Shown here: positions 40,301-50,555 of the stretch, piece after piece
How the letters are laid out: each line of letters opens with the position of its first letter
Numbering within the stretch: the first letter of the stretch is position 1
Made by a program: the position numbers and the translations under genes
Origin: Rhabdornis inornatus
Lineage: Eukaryota > Chordata > Aves > Passeriformes > Rhabdornithidae
Direction of reading: 5' to 3'
DNA length: 64,000 nt
Assembly (NCBI GenBank): GCA_013397075.1
Contig: VWZS01008822.1
Coordinates: 434,001 to 498,000, forward strand
Notes under the pieces: generated by a model
Databases searched by the model: none
What the model was told of the DNA's origin: nothing
Seen by the model: the letters and a program-made list of their open reading frames with translations, nothing else

Positions 40301-40908
40301 AAACACATTCATAAAACAGTTTTAACTTAGCACCTCAGACTACTCTTCTGCTGCCATTAAAAATGAAATGTCATTTGTAAAGGTGTTAAAAAAAAGTATC
40401 AGCAAATTCAATTTGGAAATAGAAGTCAGTCAACACATACTGCACACTTCCTTTTAAGATGTCACTAAAAGGATCATCTAAACAAAAGCTATTCCATTTA
40501 GCTATTATTTCAAGTATATTTGAGACTATTTCAATAACTCAAATGCACATAAAATAAAAATAATTTAAAAAACCCAAACAGGCCAGCTTGGCTTAATTAC
40601 GCCACCACTGGAAAATAAACTGATAACCAGAAATATCTTCAAACAAAGCTTTTTGCCTATCAGTGGTCTCATGAAAACTCTTTGGGAAGTAAATTAATGT
40701 TGTCTCCAAACATGATAAATACGAATTGAACTAATGGCAAGCATAAGCATGTACTGCTGACCAAATTTTTTTTACTAGGATAACTAGAGCAGTGGTTTGA
40801 CATTTCTTAATTTCACCTTAAAAGTAAAATCTCACTTAATACTTGGTGGCTCATTTTGAGTTTACTACAAATATTCCAAACTCAGCAATGACAGCGACAA
40901 TGACTTAC
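34387..40908 (-). other. SIPA1L1: SIPA1L1 intron (6.5 kb, phase 1)
   Basis: The donor is GTAAGT and the acceptor TTGTTTAG. There is no recognisable interspersed repeat. The ORFs at 35.6-38.3 kb are unsupported. Confidence 0.88.
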
Positions 40909-41128
40909 TTCTCAGATTTCCCATTCCAGGAGTCAGGCTCATTCTGGGAGGCAATGTGCTGTGATATGGTGGAGTAGTGCTGAACAAGATATCATTTGGC
41001 AAGGCCTGGTCTATCACTGAGCTCCGAGAGCTGGCATAGGAAGATCCCCTTCGATTGCTACATATGCTTTCATCAGAGAGGGTGCGGTAAAGTGTTCTCC
41101 GTGGGGAAAGGTTTCCATAAAATGAAAA
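40909..41128 (-). CDS. SIPA1L1: SIPA1L1 coding exon (220 nt, FSFYGNLSPRR...GNLR)
   Basis: This exon encodes 73 codons plus one base: FSFYGNLSPRRTLYRTLSDE, SICSNRRGSSYASSRSSVID, QALPNDILFSTTPPYHSTLP and PRMSLTPGMGNLR. The acceptor is CTTTAG and the donor AA|GTAAGT (strong). The FYGNLSPRR and RTLSDESICSNRRGSS blocks are among the most conserved of the family's C-terminal region. Several Arg-x-x-Ser motifs (RTLS, RRGSS, SSRSS) are candidates for basophilic kinases and 14-3-3 binding, by sequence rule only. The segment SLTPGMGN after TLPPRM replaces a slightly different mammalian stretch. A plus-strand ORF over this exon is an antisense shadow. Confidence 0.92.
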
Positions 41129-43114
41129 CTAAAGAGAAAAAACCAGAACACATATTGCTGGTTGAAGTGATTCATACAATCCTATCACATCATCAGCTCT
41201 TGGGAGTGTTTTTCTGGACAGGCACTCTGGAATTATTGAACTAATACAGAGATTTCTTCCACCATATCCGACCAACTGGGGCCTCAAAAGAGTTACTGAA
41301 TTGGATATTCAGACTTCCTCTCAATATTTTGGAACATATCACCATGAATTCATCAGATACTGTGCAGTTTTATCAATCATGAAATGTTAAATGAAAACTT
41401 CATAGCCTTATGACAGCAATGTTTTACAGAAATGTATATAAGGTTACCAACTCTGGCAACATGCATGGAAGACTATACATAGAGCTGCTTGATTTTAATT
41501 CGAAATGACCATGCTTTAATGTTAAATATTCTGAATGGATATATGCTGCCACATAATTCATTGGATGATAAAAGTGACTTGAGACACTGCATCTCTCTGA
41601 ATATCACATAATAGGCTTAGAAAAGAGGGTAAGAGGGTTCAGTGAAAACTGCTTATGCATTTCAAAAATTTACTTAGACCACAGCTCAAGTACCTACAGT
41701 AAAACAAGATGTTACTGTATTGTAAAGCTAGACCATTCCACTTGGTATATAATTTCTCAGGACTGAAAACAGAGTTTTCTTTACAGTTACAAAGCACAGT
41801 TAATGCCTTAATTATTTTACTGGCTTGTCCTGCATACAACAATTACATGTTTCTTTTGTAATTAATTGTGTGTTCCACATTCCCTGCACAGAATAAATGC
41901 TTAAGAGGAATAGCTTTTGCAAACAGTGACTATAGCATAGAATCTCACATATTCAGGAAATTCATTTCTGTCAAAGGTACCTGGCTCAGCAATATCAAGA
42001 TTACTATCCTCTATGAAGGCATAGCCACAGACTGTACACTGCCAGCTCCTGTGGCTGGGGTTCCTTGTGGGTCAGGGCCCATGGTGTCACTCACTTACTC
42101 AACTTTTGTTCAAGTGTCTTGGAGAGGAAGGGGATAGCAGTCATTTAGATTAGCCACACCTCCTCTCTTTGTTGATCCTTATTTGGGCAGCCAGAAACAC
42201 TGTCAGTTCTTGGAATCTTCAAAAAACACTCCAATTATTGTATCAATCATAAATCATAAAACCTCTAGGATACGACACACAAAAATTCAAGCATATATAA
42301 TGAACACTTAACATATCACATATTGTAAAATATATATGATCTGAATTTTAAATTCAACTCTGCACTTAGAAGATTCCCATGCGTTACTTTTGCTCAGACA
42401 TGATGATTATGCTATTTAGCATATTGTATAAACACAGTGGGTTAAGAGAGCATTGAGTTAATATGGAAGTGTGACAATCATCTCAAATAATTTTACTGCT
42501 TTGTTCTTTATTCCACATTAAGCAGAGAATTCAGAACCATTTACTTTGGAGAGCAGCAAATTTTAAGATCACTATCCACTTATTGTGAACTATTAAGCAT
42601 TACCAACTGTCTTCATACTATAAAGATTAGATCCAGGCTCTCCAGTAGCACTGACAATTATGCCTTCTGAGCATCTGCCACTGATACCAACATGAAACTG
42701 ATTTGGATTTCTAGCAGAATTCTTGGTACCGACTATTACAGAGCAGAGGAAAGTGGGCTACTTTTATTCATGTGCTTTAGTATCATATAAGATGTACAAA
42801 TTTAGGCCTCCTTCCTTGAAAATGTCACTTTTAACCTTTCAAATTATAATGAAATTGCTCAACCTGCACCCATCTCTGGTCAAGCTACACAAAGACATAT
42901 TTCAGCGAATACTGGATTTTATAAAGAAACATCAAATAAACATTTCCCACACTTGTGGGAAATTATATTTTGGGACTTATGGTCATGCCCATAAAATAAA
43001 CTTAGCTTGTACAAAACAATATTGCATTCTGTACAGCAATTTTGGGCATACCAGAAACCCATTTCCAAGGTTACTGAAGGACTGAAACACAGAGAGCCAA
43101 AGAAAGTAGCCAAC
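41129..43114 (-). other. SIPA1L1: SIPA1L1 intron (2.0 kb, phase 0, weak donor)
   Basis: The donor is GTTGGC (weak) and the acceptor CTTTAG. It is open for 43 codons from the exon into the intron. It contains the hairpin at 42,942-42,963. Confidence 0.85.
42942..42963. repeat. perfect 10-bp inverted repeat, 2-nt loop
   Basis: The arms ATTTCCCACA and TGTGGGAAAT are exact complements separated by CT. Each arm contains TGTGGGAA, the known RBPJ/CSL recognition core. Regulatory function is only inferred. Confidence 0.9.
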
Positions 43115-43268
43115 CTTTCTTCTCCCTTCCTCCATAGAGAGGCTGTCTGGAAGCATCAACTTGAGAAAATCTTCTTTGGACAATACTTGCTGGCTTTCAA
43201 CAATAGCATTCCTGACAGAAGTTTGGAGTGGACTCGATACAGTCACAGCATCAATATCATCATACACT
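43115..43268 (-). CDS. SIPA1L1: SIPA1L1 coding exon (154 nt, VYDDIDAVTV...EEGRRK)
   Basis: One base completes Glu, then 51 codons follow: VYDDIDAVTVSSPLQTSVRN, AIVESQQVLSKEDFLKLMLP and DSLSMEEGRRK, ending on a codon boundary. The QQVLSKEDFLKLMLPDS segment and the closing EEGRRK are hallmark SIPA1L1 sequence. The acceptor is TTTTCTCAACAG. The donor, AAG|GTTGGC, departs from consensus at positions +3 to +6. Because the intron stays open for 43 codons before a stop, an overlapping 113-residue ORF runs through the exon and into the intron. The first part (VYDDIDAVTVSSPLQ) is more divergent from mammals than the rest. Confidence 0.88.
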
Positions 43269-45135
43269 CTGTTGAGAAAATGGGTGATTTTAGCAAAAAA
43301 TTGGATTTGAAAGACTGCTATCATTTTCTGTCAAAGTGAAAATTGTTAGAATTATCTCCTGACACAGCATGCTGTTCAGAATTTTTTTTTGATCACATTA
43401 CCTTTATGAAACTGTTTGTGGGTACAAAATGAAATTCTTAAACCACTGAGAAACAGAGTTTAGGAATTCTAAAGAACAACTAAAAAAAGCATAATCTTTG
43501 TTTCTCCTAGCTTGCCCCTCTCTTTTTTACACACCACACTTCTCACAAGTTATTTATATTTCAACATTTCCAGAGGTTCATCACAAAATACATCAACTTT
43601 TACTTCCATAGCAAATAAAAAAATTAATATTTTATAGTACAATATAGCATCCAGCTTCGCAATCTGGCAAAATCACTGTGGTCATTGCAGCAATGTTTGA
43701 AGTGTATTGGCAATCAATTGCCCAGTGAAAGTATATTTTATTATCAGCAATTTCATAAAGCTATTTAGATAAATTAAACAGGTGTCTTCCTTTATTATCA
43801 GCACATAAAAATCTAGTTGCAGTCAACAAAAGACTGTCAAACTGAATTATTCACCTTCAGCTCCTTCCAGTGAGAAAGGCAAGACAGGACTTTAAAAGGT
43901 TTACTCTGAGAATGTAATCAAAAGAGCTGGAGATTGCGACTCACAGAGAACACACACTGGAAGCCACTGCTCACTGCCAAGTGCAGCCTCATCTGTGACT
44001 GTCTTCAGCAGAGAGAAAATAAGCTTTGCTATGGTAGAGTGTAATTCTTAGTGAATTATAACCTACAGTGGCACAACATTCATCAATTGACCTGATATTC
44101 CTCATCACTGCTAATCAGAGATAATATTTTATTTCAACATAATTATCCTCAAAGAGATGTTTCCTCTCTGTGATTCAGAGAGCTTTCCTAGAAAGAAAGA
44201 GGTGAGGCAATATATATATCATGGAAAAATCTGAAAATATTTTCTGATATAGAAAGTGTTGTGATATTCAATTAATAGTTCTTGAACAGAACTGTCTCTT
44301 GAAGATAATTTTCTAGATTGCTGCTGTTTCAGTCTAAATACTCAAATTCATTATGCAATTTTATTTTAAGGCTGCCATTCAAAATAAGGTGACATTGTTT
44401 CAGTAGTTCATTGATTTCAAAATCCAAAAATTTGTGGGAAACCCTGAAGTTAGCACACTATAACTAAAATACCAGTATGACCGAACGATTTATGTAATTA
44501 AAACATTGCGGGGAAGAGATTAAATCACCTCTATGTTAACACAAAGGAACACAACCAGGACAGGAGGGTAGTAATGTCTTCTACTTTTGAAAATTAGGAA
44601 TTTAAGAGTTCAACTTCAGATTCATATTTCATAGCATTTATAATCTAGCATATATTTTTAAATAATACTCTTGCCATAAATGTGCACACATATGCAAAAT
44701 TAGGAATTAAATTAAAACAACCCATTCCCATTAAACAAAGAATAATCCCAATTAAACACCTGAAAATTCAGTACTGCATGTCATCTTGTCAATTTATTGA
44801 GACACAGTGGCTGACTACAGTTTATTGAGAAACAGCACCAAATAGCTTGTGCACAAAAAGAAAGCAAGGACATTATCCATGAAGAGGATTTTGAAGTCAG
44901 CTCTGTATTTGAGTTACTGCATGGTTTCATTTGAGTTCAAGCCTTTTTCTTCCACCTAAGAACAACACATTTCCCATGGACTATTCCTGTGTTAAGCTTC
45001 ATTAGATACATAAAGCTACAGAAAAAAACCCTGAACATTAAAAGGCAAAACAGAACTTGTAATTTTTTTCTATCCTATTTAAGAATTTATTTTCACTACC
45101 CTTCTTTCCCCAACAAAGTAAAACAGAGTGCTTAC
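43269..45135 (-). other. SIPA1L1: SIPA1L1 intron (1.9 kb, phase 2)
   Basis: The donor is GTAAGC and the acceptor TTTTCTCAACAG. It is AT-rich, and nothing is recognised in it. Confidence 0.9.
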
Positions 45136-45360
45136 TCATGACATTCTGCAACTTCAGATTCTTCAGGTGTAGGACTTCCTTCCGATTTTTTCCATCCAAT
45201 GACATATTTACTCACTGCTCCTTGTCTGTGGTATGGTTTTGAAATCGACCCAGACATCTGTTGACTGCTATTCTGCGACACTATATAAACTTTGGAGGTA
45301 TCTAGGGAGCCACTCTTTTTAGAGCAGTGTGTTGATGGGCTTCCTGAATGATGTGACCCA
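45136..45360 (-). CDS. SIPA1L1: SIPA1L1 coding exon (225 nt, SGSHHSGSPS...VAECH)
   Basis: The first base completes a Ser codon (AG|T). The exon then encodes GSHHSGSPSTHCSKKSGSLD, TSKVYIVSQNSSQQMSG, SISKPYHRQGAVSKYVIGWK and KSEGSPTPEESEVAECH, with GA left over. The acceptor is CACTTTTCCAG and the donor GA|GTAAGC. The KYVIGWKKSEGSP block is strongly diagnostic of SIPA1L proteins and marks the start of the conserved C-terminal (SPAR_C) part. Phase 2 in and out makes it symmetric. The clustered serines and the SPTPEE segment suggest phosphorylation, but that is inference. Confidence 0.9.
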
Positions 45361-46838
45361 CTGGAAAAGTGAACCAAACACACAAAAGGAAAAAATAAAT
45401 ACGCTATGCAACAACAAATCAGAAACGCTTCGTCTGATATGCGGCAATAATTCTCACTGTTAAGTTTTCCTCAAGGTTAAAATCAATGAAGCAAAATCGG
45501 CACAATAATTTTCTAAACACCAACTGTGTACACATTAAAGCTCTCTGAGAACAGAATTGTGATGAGTTTCTAGAACAAACAATGCAAGGAATTCAGCTTG
45601 CTGAAATGCCAATGCAAACCAATGTGAATCAAAACTAAAAGCCTAAATTCAAGATATATACATATATACATATACATATTTGTGTGTGCAATTTAAAGTA
45701 AATACGTACACACACATTTACATAAAGAACTACGTAGGCAATTACTCAAATATCTCCCTGATCATAAAACCAATGTGCTTTTCCATTCCACAATAATTTT
45801 GCCAGTTGATGCAAGATTAGGCTGTGCCTTTCAATCAGACACACTATTATTAAATTTTCAGCAAATTTAACAGAAGTAAATTTCAGTTACACCAGATAGT
45901 TCTCTGGATAATTTTAACAGCCCCTTTTCTTATGAATAATAGCACTAGTAAGCACTAAGACATACTTCTAGTGAAGACTCTAAAACCTATTTCAAATAAA
46001 CCAAAGCAAACACTTCCTTGAAGAATAGATTTCTTCAGAATAACCATGAGAGACAAATTCACTCATGTCAAGCAAATAAGCAAATCAGTATACAAAGTAT
46101 TATTTGGTTATTTTACCGTACTGATTGACACTGAAAGCAGGAAAATCAGAGGGAAAGAAGAACAAACAATTTCCTTCTGTCCTTTACAGAGTAAAAACCT
46201 TAACACATAGACCAAAGCATCCACTTCAAAGTCACCATAAAATAGGAACTGGAAGATAAAGGCAACCAGCTATAGAAGTGTACTTTCAACAAGCTTTGCA
46301 ACAGATGTACCATGCACACATTTCATTGGTAACAAAAAGAAAAGCTGAAAATCAATGATAAATGCCGTTCAACAAGCAAAACTGTAAAGCATACATCAGA
46401 ATAATGTAAATTAGGGGGGATGGTATGCAATGCAGTTTCTCTATATGTAGAAATTGCCCATTGTCCAATTTTTCTGATTTCCCTCAGTATTAACTCCAAG
46501 GTAATTTCTTGCACTGTACTAAAATAACCAAAAGTATGTTAAATAAGTTTAAGTGCAAACTTCTCTTTTACTCAGGGATGTTTCCCAATTTTAAAAACCT
46601 AAGCAAGGGTCACATATAAAGCATCCATCAGATCTGGGAGGAGGTCTGGCTATGCTTTCCAAGCAGACTCATCAAAAATAACTTGAAAACTGCTCATACA
46701 GGCATTCAAATACAACAAAAACATCAAAATCTTTGAAGTTCAGTTTCAAAGAAGGTTAAACAGAATAAAAACAACACAAAAGAGTTATCTGCACATTAAC
46801 CTATAATCCATTACCCCTAATTCCTAAGGAACGCATAC
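45361..46838 (-). other. SIPA1L1: SIPA1L1 intron (1.5 kb, phase 2)
   Basis: The donor is GTATGC and the acceptor CACTTTTCCAG. It contains an AT/CATA-type simple repeat at about 45,653-45,690. Confidence 0.9.
45653..45690. repeat. imperfect TATACA/TG simple repeat
   Basis: The tract gatatatacatatatacat followed by atacatatttgtgtgtg is a short microsatellite-like sequence. Confidence 0.75.
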
Positions 46839-47227
46839 CTGGAATGGGAGGAGATTTCGCTCAGGTCCCCCATGCTGCCCTCAGCCGTATGACCGCTCGA
46901 GATGGCAGAGGCATAGCTATGAACAGCATAGATTTTAGCTGGATCATCGTCCGGCCCGGGAGCCTCGGGAGCCTCTGTCCATGGCTCCGTGTGGCAGTGC
47001 ACCCCGGCCCTGCTGCCAGCCAGGTGCAGAGGGGCCAGCAGAGGGGCCGGCATGCAGGGAGCCGTGTCGATCCCGCTGTCTGTAGAAGCCCCCTTTATAT
47101 ACGTCAGTCCAAGCAGCTCGGGATCCATCAGGTCTCCAGAACCAAAGTGCTTTTCATCGCTGTTGCTGGACGTATTGCTGGATAAGGTGTTGCTGCTGGA
47201 ATGGCTTGAACAGCTTTTGTCCCCAAT
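46839..47227 (-). CDS. SIPA1L1: SIPA1L1 coding exon (389 nt) with DSGIDT degron
   Basis: This is the largest coding exon in the window: 129 codons plus two bases. It opens IGDKSCSSHSSSNTLSSN, passes through GDLMDPELLGLTYIKGAST to DSGIDTAPCMP (Asp at exon residue 50), and ends GSMGDLSEISSHS. The acceptor is GGTGTTAAG and the donor AG|GTATGC. DSGIDT fits the DSGxxS/T phosphodegron used by SCF-beta-TrCP. In mammalian SPAR this region is known as the site through which PLK2 triggers degradation during synaptic down-scaling. The second half (LLAPLHLAGSRAGVHCH and the Pro/Glu-rich stretch) is less like mammals than the first. The exon is notably GC- and CpG-rich compared with its flanks. A 113-residue antisense ORF here is a by-product of that composition. 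Confidence 0.9.
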
Positions 47228-47923
47228 CTTAACACCAAGAAAACAAACCAAAAAAGACCCCACTCAAATTAAATAGTAAGAGATCTATTTTCATATAAAT
47301 TACTGCATTTGTGCCATTCAAAGACGATTTAATTATTTTTTTTTACAGTATGCTATCATAGAACTGCAAAGTATGAAAAGAGCCAATTATACCACCAGTT
47401 TCTGCGAAATGAATTGCACAGCTGGCTAGACACATTAAAGGTTGATGTCACTGCAAATAAAAAGGCTCTAGTTCCATCTTCTATCACAAATCTTAAAATC
47501 AGAATCGAATTTTCTGATTATAGGACCTGCTTAACATCCATAAAATTGCATTTCTGAACAGTTAAAATAAGCATTTGTTAAAGCCAGAAGCCTTGGTAAT
47601 TATTTGTTTAAACAAGCTCTACTGCAAATCTGAAAAACACCAAAGACTGAATTATTGTTGGCTTTTTCTCAGTGTGGTTGAAATATGCAGCTCATTGGAT
47701 CAAATCCAATTGGATGTCGGCTAGTTAAATTGAAGCCAATTGTGATGTATGTGTACATGAAAGTAACTTAAGTCATAAGGCCCTAACTAAGCAAGTCTAT
47801 TGAAGTGGAATAATTATGTCAGACTTTTGTGCCAATAAAGTCCAGGGGTTTTGTTATTTACCTTTTAAAATAAATTTTACAGAGAGTTGGATTAACTTAT
47901 GTCTGTGACACTAGCCAGAATAA

Positions 47924-47963
47924 AGGCAGATGGACTTCTACTAGGGCAAATGGACTTCTATTA
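47924..47963. repeat. tandem duplication, 20 bp x 2
   Basis: aggcagatggacttctacta is followed head to tail by gggcaaatggacttctatta, with 3 mismatches. Confidence 0.85.
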
Positions 47964-48002
47964 GGTAGGATATAAATGGGAAGGGTGACTGACTTTTTCT
48001 CC

Positions 48003-48024
48003 TCTCCTAGCACATGCTAGGAGA
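48003..48024. repeat. perfect 10-bp inverted repeat, 2-nt loop
   Basis: The arms TCTCCTAGCA and TGCTAGGAGA are exact complements separated by CA. Confidence 0.9.
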
Positions 48025-48650
48025 TGCTGTTGCTCACACATAAAATGTAAGTTTATAAACAGTGTACAGACTGCTACTACATATAGCAGGATTTTCCACG
48101 TAACAAACTTAATCGTTATGTACTTTCCAACACTAGGCTGTTGAGGATTTTGCCATTACTGAAGACACGCTACTAAACAAGGTAGACTAGAAAATCTGTT
48201 CAGCATTCCCAACACACAAGCCACATTTTTATAGTGCTTACTGATAATTACATTCCATGGGTATTTCACATAAGATGAAAAGTGGTATGGTAAATATAAT
48301 TTTATTTTCTTTTAAAGAGTAATTAAATACTTCACAGATTAAACAAGCCAGTATAAACGAAGCTGTAAATTCACAGCTGAGTGGAGACTATACTAGTTTT
48401 ATCTCCTCAATGCTGCAGACCCAAGCCCCCTTGGAATTCTGAGTTTGTAAAGACAGATTAAGCATACTTGATTCAACCCTCATCTGGGTGAACATAATCT
48501 TTGCCTCCCAAAACACACAGTGGTCTTCATAAATTACTAAAATGTATTTTTAAGATTTATTTCTCTAAGTCCAGAGCAGTTTTTTGCTGTTGCTATTTTG
48601 GGGTTTGTTTGCTTTTAGAGTTCTGAATGACATCCAAGGAAAAGACTTAC

Positions 48651-48754
48651 ATGTGAAAGCTTGTTTGGCGACTCCTTGCCACCGCCCTCTTTCTGTAAAG
48701 CTCGGTCTTTGTAGGAGCTCAGGACTTTGGTTGATGGTGCATGCCACTTGGCTT
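48651..48754 (-). CDS. SIPA1L1: SIPA1L1 coding exon (104 nt, EAKWHAPSTKVLSSYKDRAL...)
   Basis: The exon starts with AA, which completes a Glu codon begun in the previous exon. It then encodes AKWHAPSTKVLSSYKDRALQ and KEGGGKESPNKLSH, ending at a codon boundary. The acceptor is TTTTTGGCAG and the donor AT|GTAAGT. The KWHAPSTKVLSSYKDRALQK and SPNKLSH blocks are characteristic of SIPA1L1 just before the IGDKSCSSHSSSN segment. The exon is basic and serine-rich, in the disordered tail. Longer overlapping reading frames on both strands are shadows. It is the same length (104 nt) as the preceding exon, but in a different phase. Confidence 0.86.
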
Positions 48755-48981
48755 CTGCCAAAAATAATGGAGAAAGGCACACGACTCAGCATCTGGTTCC
48801 AAGCCTGCACACTCTTTGCAATCAGACACAGGTATCTTCGCAGAATGTCGTAAGAGTCCCTGCTTTCATTGTCACATCACACACTCTGTGAGTCAAACCT
48901 CCACATGGGGAGGTGGCTGCATTTCAGCAGGCACTGCATTGCAAAGAACATGTACTTGAAAGATACAGTGGCTTTTATTAC
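48755..48981 (-). other. SIPA1L1: SIPA1L1 short intron (227 nt, phase 1)
   Basis: The donor is GTAATA and the acceptor TTTTTGGCAG. It is by far the shortest intron here. Confidence 0.85.
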
Positions 48982-49085
48982 CAGAATGTCTAGTTCCTTC
49001 CAAAGCTTCCTCTCGTTCTCTGCCTCCTTCACACTCCAGTGAGCCTGAACCTTGGTGATGTTCATGGAGTAAAGGGGACTGGCAT
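48982..49085 (-). CDS. SIPA1L1: SIPA1L1 coding exon (104 nt, CQSPLLHEHHQGSG...)
   Basis: This exon was recovered by noticing that the flanking exons do not join in frame directly. It contributes one base completing Gly, 34 codons (CQSPLLHEHHQGSG, SLECEGGREREEALEG, TRHS) and one trailing G. The Cys-Gln-Ser-Pro-Leu-Leu start and the acidic REREE segment match my memory of the human protein at this point. The acceptor, TTACATTAAAAG, is poor, with A at position -3. The donor is TG|GTAATA. The following intron is only 227 nt. Another frame across the exon gives a 62-residue shadow ORF. Phase 2 in and phase 1 out means that skipping shifts the frame. Confidence 0.83.
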
Positions 49086-50555
49086 CTTTTAATGTAAGCA
49101 GAAAATTAAGCTGTTAAGGTTTTTATCCTGTAAGATTAGTTACATGATGAACTACACCATTTTTTACTCTTAAAAAGCAAGTATTTTGTGACTTTTTAAA
49201 ATAATCTTCATTCCCAAACATTTCCAAATTCTGCATAGAAATATTTACATGCAATTTTTTCATCAGCACACTGTTATATCTGAAGTGTGAACATGCCAAG
49301 AAGACACTGAACTTTAAGAAGAAAAGTATTCTTGGGGCTATACACCGAAAGGCTTTCGCAGTGAAGAACCATGGTAATATATGCTCAACCTCTTTGTGAT
49401 CTAAGCCCCACAGAAAGTAATCATAGTTTTGCAGGGTTTCACACTGAGAATACTTAAAGTTAGTACCAGATCTACTGCTTTGTATTATACTGCAAAAGTT
49501 TAAACATCTCACAAAGCAACAAACTAAAACCTAGATTGCTGTTAGAAATAGGTGTGCTGGAAAAAAATGACACAAGATGCATTTTGATGAGATGACTGTC
49601 AAAAAAAAAAAAAAAAGAAAGCTACAGTTTTATTTGAATTATTAGCATCTATTTAGCTGCCAGAGATTTCACTGAGCTATGTGAAATTCCTTGAAGACTC
49701 TACAAGATACTGCATATATATCTGCTACATCGAATATCTTATCCACAATCAGTCATGCCAAAGCATTAATAAGCTTCAAGGAATCAAGCTGATGCTTTCA
49801 ATATTCACATTTTTTTTCTGAAAAGCAGCTTCTGAAAGCCACTTGGCAAGTCTGGAATGCTTTTATATTACTCTATTGTAGATACTGCCATAGCTCAACA
49901 TTTTGTAACAGGAGTGTTTTCAGCAGCTGTATATATACAACAAAGTCATAAATTTAAACTAGTTTAGAACAGATGTCTCAATATTCTTATAACATGAGTT
50001 ATATTGGGGTGATCTTTTACATACAGATAGCTAACTTCTGAAATTTCTGTAGCAAGGGATTAACACGGATGCAAAAGGACCATCTATGCACAGCCTTTAA
50101 GGGAGAAAAGACCTCTGAAAGTCCTACTCTTTTGAGGACATATGCTATGGAATGGCTGTCACCAAAACAAACACAGCAGGAAATAAAACCTTCAAAGTCC
50201 ATAAAGATTTTTTTAAATCAAATTCAAATCCTGAAGCAGAAGGAGGAAGTATTATTATTTTTTTCTAGTTCTGAGTTACTAGCTGATTTCTGGCCTATTA
50301 CTGGGAAAATAAATCTAAGAACCATTTCTCATTTACCTAAATTTAAAAATATGATCCTAAAGAGTTAAATTAGCATGACTTCTAAAACTGGAGTTGCATG
50401 CATGTTACATCAAAGATCATTAAACCTGTACATCTTAAAAGACACAGTGTTTGAAAAGAAAATCTAGAACACCCATACAAATTTTGCTTGAAAGAAAGAA
50501 GATGCATGGGAGCTATTGCAAGATTTAAATAAAAATTTTTAAAAATCATTAATAC
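49086..50555 (-). other. SIPA1L1: SIPA1L1 intron (1.5 kb, phase 2)
   Basis: The donor is GTATTA and the acceptor TTACATTAAAAG (weak). It contains an A16 run at 49,601-49,616. The 129-residue ORF at about 49.1-49.5 kb has no recognisable family. Confidence 0.85.

Larger units (their letters stand above)
47228..48650 (-). other. SIPA1L1: SIPA1L1 intron (1.4 kb, phase 0)
   Basis: The donor is GTAAGT and the acceptor TTCTTGGTGTTAAG. It contains a 20-bp tandem duplication and a perfect hairpin, listed separately. Confidence 0.88.

Noticed and set aside
42723..43085. 120-residue plus-strand ORF beside the KEDFLKLML exon
   Set aside because: It lies in the intron, has no family signature, and the sense-strand exon adjacent to it accounts for local coding signal.
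46844..47185. 113-residue plus-strand ORF
   Set aside because: It is antisense to the GC-rich SIPA1L1 exon. It has no homology that I recognise and is explained by exon composition.
48877..49065. 62-residue ORF (MNITKVQAHW...) as the coding frame of this exon
   Set aside because: The frame is wrong. The frame starting CQSPLLHEHH matches the family and satisfies both neighbouring phases.
49123..49512. 129-residue minus-strand ORF inside a SIPA1L1 intron
   Set aside because: It does not fit the splice phases and has no SIPA1L similarity. The real exon next to it is at 48,982-49,085 in its own frame.
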